From assembly GCA_038093975.1 (NCBI GenBank), contig JBBPTG010000129.1, forward strand, positions 1 to 64,000: 64,000 nt of DNA, in the 5' to 3' direction. The notes below the pieces were generated by a model. It ran no database searches. It was given only the letters and a program-made list of their open reading frames with translations, and had not been told where the DNA came from. This DNA is from Chalciporus piperatus. Taxonomy: Eukaryota; Basidiomycota; Agaricomycetes; Boletales; Boletaceae. This document shows, one piece after another, positions 33,701 to 46,561 of the stretch. The position numbers and the translations under genes were made by a program. The stretch's first letter is position 1. Every line of letters starts with the position of its first letter.

Positions 33701-34071
33701 ACTTGTGCATTTGTGTCGCTACTGAGCGGCGCAACAGTTCCCAAGGACATTGCGATGACAGGCGAGGTGAGTTGTAGAGTGGAGCGCCAGAAGACGATGA
33801 TTCTAAATTTCGACAGATTACTCTGCGCGGCCGTGTAACACCTGTCGGTGGAATTCGAATGAAAGTTCTTGGGGCGCACCGGGCACAGATCCGCAAGATT
33901 ATTCTTCCATGGGCAAACCGAAAAGATGTCGAACACGATGTCTCCCCTGAGATTCGGTGCCAGATGCAATTCTATTTTGTTCGGACTATCGATGAGGCAC
34001 TTGAGGCAGCATTTGGGCAAGGAACTCTTGGATGGAGAAGGGAGGCTGTCTTGCTGGAGAGCAGACTTTAA
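30736..34071 (+). CDS. Peroxisomal Lon protease
   Basis: The gene starts [19 protein letters not shown], the beginning of a Lon substrate-binding (LAN) domain with no mitochondrial presequence. A coiled region ([16 protein letters not shown]) and the LEWLTSIPW box follow. The AAA module shows Walker [16 protein letters not shown], Walker B ILLDEIDKVG and the sensor region [17 protein letters not shown] (first residue Thr or Ser by reading). The protease domain has the Ser in [10 protein letters not shown] and the Lys in RMKVLGAHR, the catalytic dyad. The protein ends in SRL, a canonical type-1 peroxisomal targeting signal. With the missing presequence, this marks it as the peroxisomal Lon that degrades misfolded and unneeded matrix proteins, and not mitochondrial Pim1. 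Confidence 0.93.
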
Positions 34072-34563
34072 TTTGTGGATGGAACCCCATTGCCGCTCGG
34101 TATATAACATTCGTATTAACAAGATTATGTAGTATTAGCTCACCAGTTGAGAACTTGGGAATGCATTAGGACGCTCGTGTGGTTTCAACTTGTGGCAGAT
34201 GAGGATAATGAAACAGGTCGTCGCCAGAATATAGAATCACTTGGTAGAAGATACAGCGTTGATGAAGTAACTAACAAGTGCAACACGTTGTGAGGACCTC
34301 CAATAGTTATTTTGTTCAGGGTAGAAAATCAGAAAACTAAAAAGTGCTAAAACCACAGGCTACCGTCTTCTATTACATGCAGATGCAAAATGTGATGATA
34401 TGCTGTGCCTCCTTCAGATGGCGATTGACGGAACGAGAAAAAAAAAAAGAAGAATCCGGATTAAAGATTCGGAATCAGGACAAGCAGTTGGCATGCACCA
34501 CTGGATGAGATATAAAAAGAGTTGAAAACATCAGACGGGTTACCCGTGGAGAAGAGGGTTGAT
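34072..34563. terminator. Convergent 3' intergenic region, Lon / KAP95
   Basis: Two genes end facing each other across 492 bp of A/T-rich sequence, including an A run at 34438-34449. No open frame or repeat is evident, and the stretch presumably carries both polyadenylation regions. Confidence 0.5.
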
Positions 34564-37500
34564 CTATGCAGTCGCACGTTTGATCGTCTGATAGGAAGAT
34601 TGTTGAGATATATTTATATTCGCCCGTAAATAGAGCTTACCTCGCGAGCCCAACGCATCGTCTTTTTCGTTTCCAGCGACATACCGCGCTTGTTTCGTAG
34701 CTCGGATGCAATCCATTCGGAAAGCAATAGTTGCTTGAGCTCACCATTCGGGAAGCAGTCCGCAAGGTCACCCAAGAGACCGAAACAAAGCTTGACGGTA
34801 GACTCCGTCCGGTCTTCATCAGCCAAGCACCGTTGGATGAGCTCGAGGATACTCGACGAGTGAGGAAGTAAGACAGCAACTAAGGAAAATGTTGGTCAGC
34901 GAGCATGGAGCAGCGAAAGAGTAACCCCACCTTTTTCAGTGTTCTTGAATCCAGTAACGATTCCTGTGTAGGCCTCCAAAATCCCCTCACGAAGTTGGGT
35001 TACGTACTCGACAAGATCGAAATCAAGCTATCAAGCACATGCGTGAGTGAACTTTGAGAAACAGCAAGCATTCATCCTCACAGGGTTGGGTTGAACGGCA
35101 CCAGCCTGTCTCAACACGCCCATGGTCGTGTCGACGTAGGGCTCAAAGGCGACACCAATTGCAAGAGCGATGTCCCCGAAACATGACAGTACAGAAATCT
35201 TTACGTTTCGGTTCAAGACGTCGCTCTGGAGATTCTCCAACAGGACATTCATGAATGCCCCAGCATATTGCGCACTCTGATCACCTAATGCGCGGGAAAT
35301 ATCGCCAATGATGCCGACGGCGACCGTACACAACTGGGTATCCTCATGCGCCTTGAGAGCGGTGAACAAGAACGGAACAAACGCCTGGATATACGGCGAG
35401 AAGCCTGCCTCAAGTGCTGCGGGGAGGAATACATCAATCAATGATCCAGTAAGCGGCCGGTAATGCTTGCCTGAAGCCAGTGAGCCAACCATTAAAAATG
35501 CGTCTTCGAGGACGGTCGATGTCTTCCCAGCTGCCTGGATAAGTTGGAGGACGATGGTCATGATACGGTCTGCCATGGGTTGAATGCCATCGTTCAGTCG
35601 GCGAATGACGCTCTGCGCTGCAAGTTAGCTGAAGTCACAAGGTATTTCCGCGGGTTATAGCTCACAATCACAACGCTACAAAGGTTACTTTGTAGTTCAT
35701 TCCAGTTGTTGCGGTCATCGGCACCGACGATTTGGTTCTATGGCACCTGATGAGATTACCATAGAAACAGAGTTAGATTCTACGGACCTGCATTCCCAAT
35801 AGCTGCTCCATACGGACGAGAATAGTGATCAAAGTATTTTGAACGACAGAAATGACATCAGCGCTGGCATGGGTAACATAGGAGGTGATGGCTTCGTAGG
35901 CAGAAGTTCGGAAATTGGCCTCATTGCTCGTCCTATAGTTAAATCTAAGGGAACTGGTTATGAATACAATTCAAGAATACTCACGTCTCTGTGACCCGAA
36001 GGAGGGCATTAACGATGCCCTCATAATACGGTGACAGGTGGCCCGTTTGCGATGATTCATTCTCCTCCTCGAGATAACCAAGTTGATCTGCAAGGTTCAT
36101 CAAAGCCCAGCAGCAGTTGGTCACGATCCGCGGGTTATCTTGGAGACCAGTCACAAGTGCCGATACCAAAGGATGAAGGTGGACATCTGGCTTGATCGTA
36201 ATGATCAACAAGTCACATATGCGACCAAGTGTCCAAGCGGTAGTGTCTTTGACGTGAATGTTAGAATCATTCATCATTCCGATCAAGAGAGGAAGGGCCT
36301 GGTTAACAAGAGGCATGAGCACGGTGGGATCAGGGCCATCAAGAATTGAGCCAAATGTCATGATCGCAGCTTCCCGTTGATGCCAGTCCTGTGACTTGAT
36401 ATGGGCCTCAATGAAGGGAATGACGGCGGGGACGATAGGATCTGTAACTGCCTGTGCCATGAAGCCCAAGCAAGTGCCAGCAGACATCGAGATATTCCAC
36501 TCGTCCTCGTCAGCATCCTCTTCTTGCCGTGTGAGAAGGGACAATAGTACGGGGATCACTTCAGGCAACGCAACTTTCGCGAAGAATTTAGATTCGACCT
36601 CTGGCGGTTCACCGTATTCAGCAGCCTAGAGAATGCGCTGAGTGATATAGCTTGGACTTGAAAAGATCCATTACCTCTCGCGCTTCGTGAGCAAGCTCAA
36701 TTTCTTCCTCGCAGACAGTTGTCCAAAACTCGACAGCTTGCAATGCTACGCGCTCATCGTTGTGTTTCATGCCCATGACTGTAAGCTAGAGAAGAAGAGT
36801 CGGCATCTGAAAGAAGTAAGTGACTGGTGACCACGTACGCCAAAGAGCGCTTGTTCCATATAGAACCCCATCTTGTCGTAGTAAAGGGCCATAATTTTGA
36901 CCAGGCATTCGAATGCAGCAACTTGTACAGCTACAGCAGTATTCTGGGTAGCTTCACACACGACTTGCATAATGTAGTTACGCTCGCCCTATCGTTGTAG
37001 AACTCTAAGCGGTACATAATCATGATTGAACATATATGACGCACCTCGCGCTCAAAGTTGCTGCGGACAAACTCGAGTGAGTTGTATAAAGCATGCACGG
37101 CAGCCAGCTGAACGTCCGAGGAGGGTTCGTCCTTGCGAGCACCATGGATCACGACAGTCAAGATCTCGTTGGATCGCAAACTCAGGATCTCGGGTTTCTG
37201 CGGAAGATGATGAAACAATGAATGTTTATCAGTGGGACGACTCACAATTGATTCGCAGATGTAACCAATTGTCTGCAAGGTGGCGATCTTGAGATTGGTG
37301 TTGGTAGAGTTGTTCACAAAGCCGAGAAGCAGCTCGATGAGATCCGGCCATTGATCATGTGGGAGTTCTACCGCTGCGATAGCGGCAACGACCTGAGCGG
37401 CGAAGAAGCCTGCTTTGGAGATTGGGGAGGCGAGAGTGACCAGCGATTCTTGTTTGATCTTGCTCTTGGTGGCCGCATCCAACGCTAGCCATCGATTTGC

Positions 37501-37906
37501 GTATTCGCTTCGTCTGGAAGTATCCTAGATGAGGCGTGAGTGTCCTCGAAGGGGAGCAGGCTACGCATTTACGTACACGAGAGGTCAGTGCGTTTTTGAC
37601 AGCCAGACCTGCAGCATTGCGGATGTGCAGTTGCGAGCCCTCGTTTGCGAGCTCTGCGGAGAGCATGATCATATACGCTGGCTGGATGGATATGTTAATG
37701 ACAATGTGGATGATGATGGGCTGGGCACGAAACATACGTAGTTCTCTATCGAGGCATTCTCGAGCTGCTGGGTAGCATTTTGACGCGTACTCGCGTCTGC
37801 AAAATAGAGGTGGTGTGAACATCGAGGTCTTTTCGCTGCCTAGACTACTGAAAACGAGTGGCGTACCGGGAGATAGGGTATTTGCTAGGAGTTCGCTGGC
37901 GTTCAT
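34564..37906 (-). CDS. KAP95: Importin subunit beta-1 (karyopherin Kap95)
   Basis: The start [13 protein letters not shown] at 37906 is followed by roughly 13 exons. The last one is only about 24 bp and restores the family's end (…RWARE joined to TIKRATA, stop at 34564). HEAT-repeat blocks characteristic of importin beta are read in order: [115 protein letters not shown] and [17 protein letters not shown]. An acidic DEDEWN loop ([11 protein letters not shown]) is the known RanGTP/IBB-facing feature. The protein ferries importin-alpha cargo complexes through nuclear pores and releases them on RanGTP. The gene appears complete and is divergent to LSM7. Confidence 0.95.
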
Positions 37907-38274
37907 GATTAAGACTTGATGGCACGTACGGGTCGTAGTCGATGAGATCGAGTTTGTGCTATTAGAGGCGGTAAGAGTCTGTAAGTCTGGATTTCTCTAT
38001 GTCTTTTTTTTCTTTCTTTTTTTTTGTCTTCTCAAACTGTTTGGTGGGCTGAGGGATGGCGGAAGGAATGTCGCGCGGCGAAGTGGCTGTCCAAAATTTA
38101 TCAAGTTTCGCTTTGGCCCCTTGCCCCAACAACGACGAGCATAACACGTCAATTCAACTCACTACACGACAAACGTAGGTAATAAACCCTTCTGTTCGCC
38201 ATAAAAATCATATCTAACAGGTAATTCAGACGTCTGCAGCTCGTTATCTACCCCCCTGATTCTTGATCCAAACC
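37907..38274. promoter_or_regulatory. Shared divergent promoter of KAP95 and LSM7
   Basis: Only 368 bp separate the two start codons. A long T-rich tract at about 38003-38026 lies in the middle, a usual nucleosome-poor element in fungal promoters. I cannot assign factor sites. Confidence 0.5.
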
Positions 38275-38850
38275 ATGGCTGATCGGGTCAGTTCTGATTT
38301 TCATCCATCCGATCACACCCTCACATCCCTCACAGGTTCGTGGGGCTGCGCGAGGAGGTCGAGGCGCTCCTGGAATGCGTGGTGGAAAGCCGCCTCCACC
38401 AACTGCCGATACAAAGTGAGCATTCAATCACCCACCCTCCTGAGACAGGCACTCATGTTGACAAGACTCAAGTAAGAGTAAGCGTGAGGCTATTCTAGAT
38501 CTTTCAAAGTATGTCAATGAGAGGATACGTGTCAAGTTTACTGGCGGTCGAGAGGGTGCGCACACAATGTTTCTTACATGTGGCCACCGCTGACCTATCA
38601 TCCAAAGTCACCGGCATACTGAAAGGATATGATCAGTTACTCAACCTCGTGCTTGACGAGGTCGAAGAAGCACTCCAAGGTATCTGATTTCCTTTCAGAT
38701 TTTTACGATCTCACATCAATCCTACTTACAGAACCAGAGCCTCGTACACGCACGCTGGGACTGGTTGTCCTCCGTGGACCCACGATCACCCTCTTGAGCC
38801 CTGTGGATGGCTCTGAAGAAATAGCAAACCCCTTTATCGCCCAAGAGTAA
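38275..38850 (+). CDS. LSM7: U6 snRNA-associated Sm-like protein LSm7
   Basis: Exons in phase are 38275-38286, 38336-38415 and then three more ending at 38850. A Gly/Arg-rich N-terminus (RGAARGGRGAPGMRGG) precedes the Sm fold. Sm1 reads KREAILDLSKYVNERIRVKF…GGREVTGILKGYDQLLNLVL, and Sm2 is represented by LGLVVLRGPTITLLSP; the end is GSEEIANPFIAQE. The LGLVV.RG and NPF endings identify LSm7 within the Lsm family. It sits in the LSm1-7 ring, which promotes decapping in cytoplasmic mRNA decay, and in the LSm2-8 ring, which binds the U6 snRNA 3' end in the nucleus. The RGG-like N-terminus is longer than in yeast. Confidence 0.93.
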
Positions 38851-39155
38851 AGTGGAGGACGAGAAAGCATGTATAATTTAGCACTTGTTGTTTCACCACC
38901 TTGAAATCACAATTCGCTCCCGATGATGCAGCCAGCATGCATAAAAGAGTCATAACCATACTCGAGTACATAGCAGCGACTTCGGTATTAGTTTGGCGGT
39001 TTTATCCCAATTTCCCAAATCTACCGTCGTGCAGGATAATTCGCAGGTCGTGCATATGCCATCATGTTGGAGAGACGTTGTAGTCCCCTTGTATTACACG
39101 TCATATCGTCTTAGGAAGGAAATCGCCATGGTACAAAGCCGAAACCCGGTGCATC

Positions 39156-39642
39156 TCATGCCTCTGTTAGCTCGCGCAGACGACGAACGGTGCTGTGATG
39201 TGTCAGAACTAATAGTGAAGCGCACGCAAGGGCACTCACCTCCTCACGGTAGCAGCCGCAGTCGTTGCAACAGTCCATGCGCCCCCGGCGATTGTTTTTC
39301 TGCATGCACGGCAATGCCAGATGCCAACTGCTGTGCGCTTGACGGAGTCCTGTCGAATCGAAGAATTAACACCACCTTCGGCGTATGCTTAGCTGAGCAG
39401 GACTTGCCTTGCCGCAGAACGTGCAAGTGTAACGAGCGTGTTGTGTCACCTCCATCTGGACCGTCTGTTAGTCCTAGTTCTCAAGGTATGTCTGCATCTG
39501 GAGGACCGACCTTTTTGACTTGTTTTCGCAGGGAGGCACCATAACGCTATTGCGAATCAGCAAGACTGTTTGCAAGGACAACTGGAGTACTCACAGTGCC
39601 GTATTTACCAGTGACACCAACTTTGCGGGTACGCTTGGTCAT
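39156..39642 (-). CDS. RPL43: 60S ribosomal protein eL43 (L37a)
   Basis: The start is [16 protein letters not shown] at 39642. Small exons give [46 protein letters not shown] with [17 protein letters not shown], and a last exon [12 protein letters not shown] before the stop at 39156. The two Cys pairs (CTFC and CRAC) form the zinc site of eL43. The intron after the CGK codons starts GCAAGT, so a GC-AG intron is needed for phase. The usual length of about 92 residues is met. The protein is a structural part of the large ribosomal subunit. High intron density in so short a gene is common for basidiomycete ribosomal protein genes. Confidence 0.94.
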
Positions 39643-39882
39643 TTTGAAGGGGCGGAATATCGACGTACGCTTGTGGCGTTGTGTGTTGTGGGGGGCAACT
39701 TGGAACGGAGGTTTCCGAAGAACTGTATAGTTTTTCTGACTAATCACTCCGAGTTGGCTTACAATATTGCTAATATACTAAGTACCAATTAGGACCATGT
39801 GGTATTGGTTATGCAACATCGTAAGTAAGTTGTGACATATCTTCAGGTATCGTCCACCAAACCATAACCCCTGACCCACTCG

Positions 39883-42800
39883 TCATCGTAGTGGAGTCAC
39901 CCTTCGCGGCGAACCTGTAAGGTTAACGAGACCAGTATCAGACGGTATTGCGTAATTCTGATGGGATGACCCCATATTTATGGATGGCTTCAACCCCGAC
40001 TGACTCCCTAACTTGGTAGGTATATGAATCGATGGTTGAGGGGAAGAGTATCGCGGAGGATCGTCAACGGATGTCGGCGAGGAGGGTGAGAGGGATGTCG
40101 AAGACGGTGTGGATGGACAGTTGACGTAAGAGGTCGGGTAAGGGAAAGATGCCAAGTTAACATTCAGCTCCATGGCAGATGGAACCTGCTGATTGACGCT
40201 TGGTCTCAAGGGAGAATGTGAAGGCGACCTAGGATTTATCCTCCCGCTCGGGGTATTGAGGTGTCGTTGGGCAAGCTGAGGAAATGAGGAAGACACATTG
40301 GGTCTAGAAAATCGATCGGCTTGTGGTGTAGCCGTGACGACCGACGGAACATTTCTATGAGGGAAGGATATGTGCGAGTATGCTAGTAATGGTGAACCTG
40401 CCATCCTGGTCAGCGGCGGCGGTCTACCATCACCAGACGGGCGACCGTCAGAAAGGTGTATGGTCGATAAATCATGTTCAAGAGACGGAGATACACGCTC
40501 TCCGGGTTCGTTCGTGCGCAGATGATATGACGACATAGATGGCAGCTGAGATCCAGATATAGGGTATGCGTTGAGAGTAACATTGACAGTATGTTGTTGC
40601 GTATTGGGTTGTGATTGCGAAAACAGTGATCGCGTCGCAGTAGTTTCATAGAATACAGTAGATGTATCAGTGGCCGGGGGAGGGTAGTGAACATGATGAG
40701 GACGTGTGCGCATGGATGGTGACGCTTGAAACAGAACAGGCGCAGGGTATATGGTGGGTGTGGCCGAAGGCCAGGAGAAGCGATTGCTTGCTTTGCGGCT
40801 TGGGGGTCCAGATTGAGAACGACGAATCAGGTCAGCCTTGTGAGCGATGGTCTCGATGTCTTTGTCGACAATAACATGTACTGGCTGACTATCTTGCGGA
40901 TGTGTAGGCCTCGACGACAACCTTCCTCTGGAGTTGAATGCTTGAGCATCCATAGTCGATGGAATAGAGGGGGGTTTGCCTATGCCATCAAGGAGGGATC
41001 CCTCGTTGAACGATCGCGTAGACTGTATGTCATCGGATCCGGCAGCTTCTGAGCGGCTTTCCTCATCGTTTAGAACCTCGAGACTATCACCCGAGCCAGC
41101 TGAAGTAGCACATTCTCTTGCGACGGTTGAGACGGTCGCCAATGCAATACCCTGCTCAAGCTGATCTTCGAACATGGCGTGATGTTCCAGGGATGCTTCG
41201 GGAGGAGGAGGGCTCGTCCATTGGCTACGCTTTGGAGCCATGTGTTCGGGCATGTGGTGCTCTGCGGCGGTTCGACTGGAGGGCGGTAAGAACTCGGGTT
41301 CCGAGGGATTATGGTCAGATGACGAGCTTCTCGACTGTATTGGGTTGGGATCGACGCCTTGAGGAGGCTGAGATTGTGACGACATGCGAGGAGGTACAAA
41401 GAGGGAAGGGGGTGGAGCTGTCTGCGCATCGCCGGCTTTCTCTTCACACAGCTGAGAGAGCGCCGCGATAGCACGAGGCCGCATAGCGAGAATCCTCGAT
41501 GCGCGCATGAATTCGCCACGTATCTAAAGAGTTGGGTGAATGGAATCTCGAGTTGAAAGCCGACGTATATAGTTACCTGGTACAATCCTTCCTTTGTCAC
41601 ACATCGTGCGACGTTGAAATCAGTCTCAAAAGGGTCCTGATGGAGCTGAATCTATGCATCCGAGGAATACAACTGATGGCTCACCTCTATGCAGAAACGA
41701 TTCCGTTCTCTAGCATCGTTGAACTTCGAATTTGATAGCTATTGGGCACAATAAGCGGATGCAGGGTCGACGTAATTGTCTGACACACATCGTTTTGCCA
41801 TCCTTTGCTCTCTTTCTTCAGCAATCCAGCTCGTATAGAAGCAACACCAGTGTTGTATGAGAAGTCACGAGAATAATAACGGAAAAAATCGATCAAACTG
41901 GCGCGGCACCTGATGAGTCTCGATAAATACAAACTAAAAGACATCGACTTACAGTTCCGCAACACTTTCAGTATTGGAAGATTGCCACCGTTGACATAGA
42001 AGCTCGATATCGTCGAAGAACCTATGGATGTGTATCAGCTGGAGATAGCCAAGGTGTTAAAGATGATTAACCATGTATTGTAACCACTGATATGTGTTTC
42101 CTCCTACGAAGGATGAGCTTGATCAGCCATTTCAATACCAAAAGCTTACCTGGGAGATTGGTCGCAATGGAGGCACTTGCTGAAGATTAGGAAGTACCGG
42201 GGGATTCTTGACATGAATCAGGAAGTATATGACTAGAAGAACATAGCCATATGATGACAACGTCCCCTGATATGGCGAATTAATTTTCCTGGTGAGATTT
42301 AATTTAATGTGAGTCGGTGAGCCGGACATCAATGCGTGCGATACCACTGACCTCCGCTTACTCCAGACTTTGACTGTGGTGGACGATGAATACATGAAAC
42401 AAAGGAAGAAAAGTTGTGGGAACATACGGAACAGGACAAGGGATCGCACACGGGTTGGGTCAATCATGGCATAACACATAAGCAATCGCGTGTTTTCCAG
42501 TGCCAGCCTGTTCTCAAAACCGATATCGCACGCGATGCCTGATGGTAGTCCTGGTGAAGGGTCCAATGATAGCTTAACAATAGGGATGCGTGCATGGGGT
42601 AGAGGTTTGACATGAAACTTGGTTTCTGTAGTGTGGTCGATAAGCATGAGGTTTGACAGGCTGCTACCAAGACGAAAACGGACCACGTTCAAGAAGGTCA
42701 CCAAGCATGGTGACGAGGTCGGAAGCGGATAGACGCTCATCAGAATCGATGAGGCAACACAAGTCCATATCTTCGAGGAAATTCAACGCGCGGGTACTCT

Positions 42801-43098
42801 GATAGGGAATGTGCAACTAACCTGAATTACGAAGACTGAAACCGTTAGCGGTGCTTCCAAAGGATAGGAGACTGCTGTTAGGTTCTATGGTACGAATTAA
42901 ACGTTCGAGTAGTTTCCGGACATCCTCCTTGACTGCCATCTCTTCTGCAGTTGGGAGGAGTTGTATCACGAATTCGAATAGAGCTTGAGAGAGCTCCACG
43001 ATGAAGAAACGGTGCTTCGAAGGCCTCCGTTGATTGTGGGTGTGGACATAGGGCAGTGACTGGGTACTGGAGGAAGCAACAATGGTGGCTTGTGCCAT
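39883..43098 (-). CDS. Cid1-type poly(A)/terminal nucleotidyltransferase
   Basis: The first recognised exon begins MAQATIVASSSTQSLPYVH at 43098, and an upstream exon cannot be excluded. The polymerase-beta-fold core reads FGSTANGFSLRNSD then MDLCCLID, giving the G-S and D-x-D metal motifs after splicing. A third strand (HARIPIVKLS…CDIGFENRLALENTRLL) follows, then a helical PAP-associated domain (VLFLKVWSKRRKINSPYQG, LSSYGYVLLVIYFL) and NPPVLPNLQQ. The C-terminal ~540 residues (41508-39883, one long exon) are Ser/Pro-rich and disordered. Cid1-family enzymes add A or U tails to RNA 3' ends. Whether this one prefers ATP or UTP is not decidable from what I see. Confidence 0.85.
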
Positions 43099-43384
43099 CC
43101 TGGCGGCGAGGTTACCTGAAGTGAGTCTAAGGAGTCACAGGATCGTCGGGATGTCCTACGGGTCCTTGAGGGCTGAGCAAGCTTGATGGCGGTGACCGCA
43201 GGAGAATAAGAACGGAATCCGCGACGATCAGCTTCCCTGTGTGAGGTTGAAGCGAGGGCTGAACTTGTGATGAGGTACTCAGTATTACTCAGTATTACCA
43301 TTACTGGCACTACATAATACACATCTTACTACACTACAAAGTTCTGAGTTCGAACTCCTCGCGACGATCATATTCACGGCCATC

Positions 43385-44335
43385 ATGTCATCCCTCTCAA
43401 AGGATGCAGACGCCTTCAAGCGGGTGCTACACCGTCAGGATCATACATCCTGGCACTCGCAGCCCGCTACGAATGTCAACACGCAACTCGTTTATGCCGT
43501 CGACTATCTCAAAGTGATTCATCCAGGCCGAGTACCCGCTTGCATTGCACCAATGCTGACCTTTGATGCAGTCCACTCCAAATCCAATGAGACTGCAGGA
43601 CATTGCAATCATGACAAACACGCCTTTAGATACAGACGGTGTCCTCCTCGAGAAATTCAAGTCTCATGACCGCATCCAATATGACCCCAAAACGGACCTC
43701 TATTCTTATCGTGTAGGTCCTTTCGAAGGATTGTCTTGCATGAAAGCTCAACTATCCAAAGCACGACTTCAACTTTCGTAATAAAGCTGCACTGCTCACG
43801 GAAATACAGCGTCAAACTCGCAAAGGTGGCGGCATACCTGTTCGGGCATTAAAAGAATCTTGGAAGGAGGCACCCCAAGCGATTGAAGAGCTCGAGAAGG
43901 AGGGTGAAGTCCTTGTTACCCGGACCGTCAAAGATGGGCAGTTGAGAATGGTGTTTTGGAACGAAATCAAGCCCGGCGAGGAGAGTGGGGGAAACCAGAT
44001 TGAGAAAGGTCAGTTGAGTAGTTAGGCGCACCTGGCTACCAACTAAAATGCCATCACAGAGTTTCTTGATCTTTGGCATCAGCTCAAGGTACCGAATGAC
44101 GTTGATTTACTCAAGGCGCTTGCATCAGGTATGTATTCACTCAACTCGTATGGATGGCGGTTGCAGCTGCGCAGAGGGACTGCAGGCTACTGCGGCCGAA
44201 GCTCCCGTACCCAAGGCACCAACTACAAAGAAGAAGGGGAAGCGTTCCGCGCCTCGACAAAGACAGGTCAAAATCACCAATGTCCATCTGAAAGGGGAAA
44301 TAGACTTATCCCGCGATTACGGAGCGAGCAAATGA
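43385..44335 (+). CDS. TFA2: Transcription initiation factor TFIIE beta subunit
   Basis: Exons in phase include 43385-43513, 43572-43710 and 43762-44008, then two or more to the stop at 44335. The first exon is a short polar N-terminus. Winged-helix segments read YDPKTDLYSYHDFNF with NKAALLTEIQRQ, GGIPVRALKESWKEAP and AIEELEKEGEVLVTRT with MVFWNEIKP. These match TFIIE-beta winged helices. The C-terminus is Lys-rich (PTTKKKGKRSAPRQRQVK) and ends SRDYGASK. With TFIIE-alpha the protein recruits and stimulates TFIIH at RNA polymerase II promoters and binds promoter DNA at the melting region. Confidence 0.9.
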
Positions 44336-44543
44336 CACTTTACCGTATTGGTATACCCAAGGTTTCTTTGACTTGGTCTTTGGATCCCGATCCGTATGTC
44401 ATTGTTGTGTATATTGAATGTAGCGATAATGAGCAATGCTTACTGTTCTAAAGATGTGACTAAGTGCGCTTTCACTCATTGTGGGCACTGGGAGGGGAAC
44501 AAACTCGACCCCATATGAAAATTAAATACGCCGCAGGAGGCGA

Positions 44544-46008
44544 TCAGTCTAACTCACTCTCCTCTACCTTCAGCAGCACCTTTTTCCCGTACATCCCGTT
44601 GGTTAAGCTAGAGATTGCAGTACATATCTTGTCTCTTGCTTGGGATTCAGTCTCCTGGCCTCCGATCACAAGTATCTCGTTCACTGGGCTCCTAAGCTAT
44701 GCGGTGGCTTTAGCTTGTGAGTTTGGTACGCTACTGCCAAAGCCCACTTGCCTTTCCGTCCCGCATGAGACCAGTGAGGTTACTCATCATTTGGACTCGT
44801 TCATCGTAGCTTTTCTGTTCGTACCAACGAGTCTGCCAAAACCCATGGCATGTCAAGTTCTTAAAGATAAAAAGAGACGTTGGCAACGAAAGTGGGGCTT
44901 TGGACATGGCCCCATATGATACCAGGTGAGAATTCTCTCCGAGTAGGCGTGCCATCGACGTGGTGACGTTGCCACCTATGCAGTTGAGGCCCAGCTTGAC
45001 GCTCTGGGATAATATTCAGAGGAATCTACAAAATGAAAGGATACACCTACTTGACCTCCTGTCCAAGACATGAAGGTAGCTCTAAAGGCCTTGTCCGCGA
45101 GGTCATCGTAAGTCGCGACGTGTGTTGCTCCTAAAGCTCTCAAGTGAGACTTTAGAGATTCTACGTCTTCCCTGAATGCCGTTTCAATCGCGACACTAAA
45201 TATTAACTGTTCTTCTTACCTATCGCGGATGAAGTTAACGGTTTTCAACCCCTTGGATGCAGCTATTTGAATCACATCTTGTCCGACCTGTTGGTTACTT
45301 TAGCCCTGTCAATCGATGGGTAAAGGATGGGGAGTTACCCACAGCGCTATTCGCCCCATTTTGTACCACCCAATCACCCTCTTGAAGGGGAACAAAGTCA
45401 TGAAGCATATTGTAAGCAGTGGGTGGATTCACCTAGAGAGACTAGAATCAGTCAACTCCCGATCCACAAAGGGACAAATGTACAGTGAGCGTCGCAGCTT
45501 GCACTGCGCTTAACCCTGAGGATTCCACGTTCAATATATCTGCAACCTGCACATTGCTGCTCGAAGTCCAGGTCCCCATTTGTGGCTTGGTCATAACCAC
45601 CCAGTCTCTCTGTTTCAGGTTGGTAACACCTTCTCCGACAGCAATGACTTCGGCCAACCCCTCGTTCCCAGCAACAAATACTGAGGACTTGCCAGATGAT
45701 AAACCCTTTTGTGGCGCAGGTCTCGTAGGGTAGACTCCTTCGATGACATTGATGTCAGCAGGATTGATCGGTGACAGAAGAAAACGGATATTGGCGGTTT
45801 TCGGTGGTGGAGGTGGAAGGTCTGGAAACGTGACGACAGAAAGAACAGAGGATGGGTCGCCGTTGTCACGATATACCACAGCTCTTTGACCGAGAAGGGC
45901 AGGTAAAGTCCGGAACATGCGGCGAATGAAAGAGCCGTGGATGCTGGGCAGCTTGTGGAGAGCGGACGATCGTCGAGCGATTTGCCAGTAGTTCATGGCA
46001 CGATACAT
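44544..46008 (-). CDS. ETR1: Mitochondrial trans-2-enoyl-CoA/ACP reductase
   Basis: The start [19 protein letters not shown] at 46008 is an Arg-rich, acid-free mitochondrial presequence. The MDR-type reductase body follows: [62 protein letters not shown] and [12 protein letters not shown]. The Rossmann part includes [32 protein letters not shown] and FWQTRWYEQ. Splicing with a donor inside the GLWQ codons joins to [11 protein letters not shown] and the end [13 protein letters not shown] at 44544, the family's usual ending. The enzyme performs the last NADPH-dependent step of mitochondrial type-II fatty acid synthesis, which feeds lipoate. It is convergent with TFA2 and divergent from the E2 gene. 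Confidence 0.92.
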
Positions 46009-46561
46009 GTCTTGCGACTCAGTTGATGCGGATCGCGGTGGGTCCTAAGTTGTCCAAGAGTCTTCCCCCTGGTCAATGGAGAGGAAGAATGAAGACCAAG
46101 CTAAGCCCAACTGAAGCCTCGACCTATACATATTACCACTGATTGGATTGAGACCCCCCAGGCAAAACGGTTGGATGATGAGCCTGAAAATTTCACCCTC
46201 CACCGGGAACGACACTTTCAAAACGACATTCGTTCAAGCTGCTGGTGCTACAGTAACACACATATTGGCTCCATAGGAACCAACGAAACAAGTGTGCGGA
46301 GGAACCTCTCCCACTGGTGCCAACCCAGTGCGTCTTACTCACATTACTGGCTAGTCATCATCTTGCTACAGCCTCATACCATCTCTAAACTGGCCAGCTG
46401 AGAGCGTTCAATTGAATCCGACAACATTGATTTTGTCACACGTGATCACGACGGGGTGTGCGGAGTTTGAAACGCCAATCCTTCTTTCGAACTACAACGT
46501 CAGCCAATTGACAGCCACTATTCATTCAAGTTCTGTTGACCTACACTTTAGCATTCTTACG
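46009..46561. promoter_or_regulatory. Divergent promoter region, ETR1 / E2
   Basis: The gap is 553 bp. I see no coding potential with family resemblance and no repeats. It must hold both promoters. Confidence 0.45.
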
